From assembly GCF_008386235.1 (NCBI RefSeq), contig NZ_CP040671.1, positions 186,001 to 250,000 of the forward strand: DNA of 64,000 nt, in the 5' to 3' direction. This document shows positions 63,881 through 64,000 of the stretch, piece after piece. The DNA comes from Thermosynechococcus sp. CL-1 (GTDB taxonomy: Bacteria > Cyanobacteriota > Cyanobacteriia > Thermosynechococcales > Thermosynechococcaceae). The position numbers and the translations under genes were made by a program. Each line of letters begins with the position of its first letter. Position 1 is the first letter of the stretch. The notes under the pieces are model-generated. The model was not told the origin of the DNA. It searched no databases and saw nothing but the letters and a program-made list of their open reading frames with translations.

Positions 63881-64000
63881 ATGTCATCACCCCTTTTGCG
63901 TGTGGAAGCACTTACCGTTGACTTTCGCCAAACCGATCAAACCCTACGGGCAGTGGATGGCATTTCCTTTCGCTTGGAGCGGGGTCAGACCCTTGGCATT
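63881..64000 (+). CDS. ABC transporter ATP-binding protein, N-terminal part (cut by window end)
   Basis: Forty codons (MSSPLLRVEALTVDFRQTDQ, then TLRAVDGISFRLERGQTLGI) match the start of peptide/nickel-type ABC ATPases (DppD/OppD), just before the expected Walker A. Starts at ATG 63881 or GTG 63878. The rest lies outside the window, so substrate and completeness are unknown. Confidence 0.85.
   Translation, partial: MSSPLLRVEALTVDFRQTDQTLRAVDGISFRLERGQTLGI

Overview
This window looks like chromosomal DNA of a unicellular cyanobacterium, most likely a Thermosynechococcus-type thermophile. The evidence is: abundant HIP1 octamers (GCGATCGC); cyanobacterium-specific genes (petP for cytochrome b6f, the CO2-uptake set ndhF3-ndhD3-cupA, futA-type iron binding protein, a SphS-like kinase, DUF928 and DUF3386 proteins); and dense single-copy metabolic genes. 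The genus is inferred from memory of protein sequences, not from a search. I saw no rRNA, tRNA, CRISPR array, insertion sequence or prophage.

Layout. 1-7 kb: ftsH (-), prfB with a programmed +1 frameshift (+), ATP synthase beta/epsilon (-), petP (-), ddl (+). 7-14.6 kb: a 4Fe-4S membrane protein under a promoter overlapped by a palindrome, an ICMT-like methyltransferase, a DHH-CBS-tRNA nucleotidyltransferase fusion overlapping holB, an HlyD-type lipoprotein, and a divergent pyruvate kinase relative (-). 15-26 kb: small conserved proteins, futA, cobD, a broken GGDEF-EAL gene, a 3D-domain-like lipoprotein, queE, DUF928 protein, coaE, and a hybrid histidine kinase (-). 26-32 kb: cobN, bioY, an FHA protein and an HlyD-like protein. 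32.5-38.5 kb: the NDH-1MS CO2-uptake genes, then grxC-gshB. 38.6-40.3 kb: an AT-richer type II restriction-modification pair that looks acquired. 40.4-45 kb: leuC, then a compact minus-strand magnesium operon (51-aa protein, DUF7219-like protein, mgtE, mgtC) with a leader of about 430 nt. 45.6-64 kb: two large cyclic-di-GMP proteins, cysteine desulfurase, RNase Z, a CobO-like protein without Walker A, hydrolases, queA coupled to a PP2C phosphatase, a SphS-like kinase, and the start of an ABC ATPase.

The most interesting non-coding signal is a pair of related elements of about 92-96 nt (45465-45560 and 59958-60049). Each is closed by a perfect 7-bp stem, and both carry GATCGAACAC and AAAGCCCC blocks at identical spacing. 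Each lies upstream of a GGDEF-domain gene. A second candidate system is the magnesium operon: a consensus promoter, a long leader with competing CATCTCC/GGAGATG pairings and a terminator-like hairpin, then a previously unannotated 51-aa hydrophobic protein with a good ribosome binding site. Cobalamin genes (cobD, cobN, a CobO-like protein) and queuosine genes (queE, queA) are scattered, as is usual in cyanobacteria.
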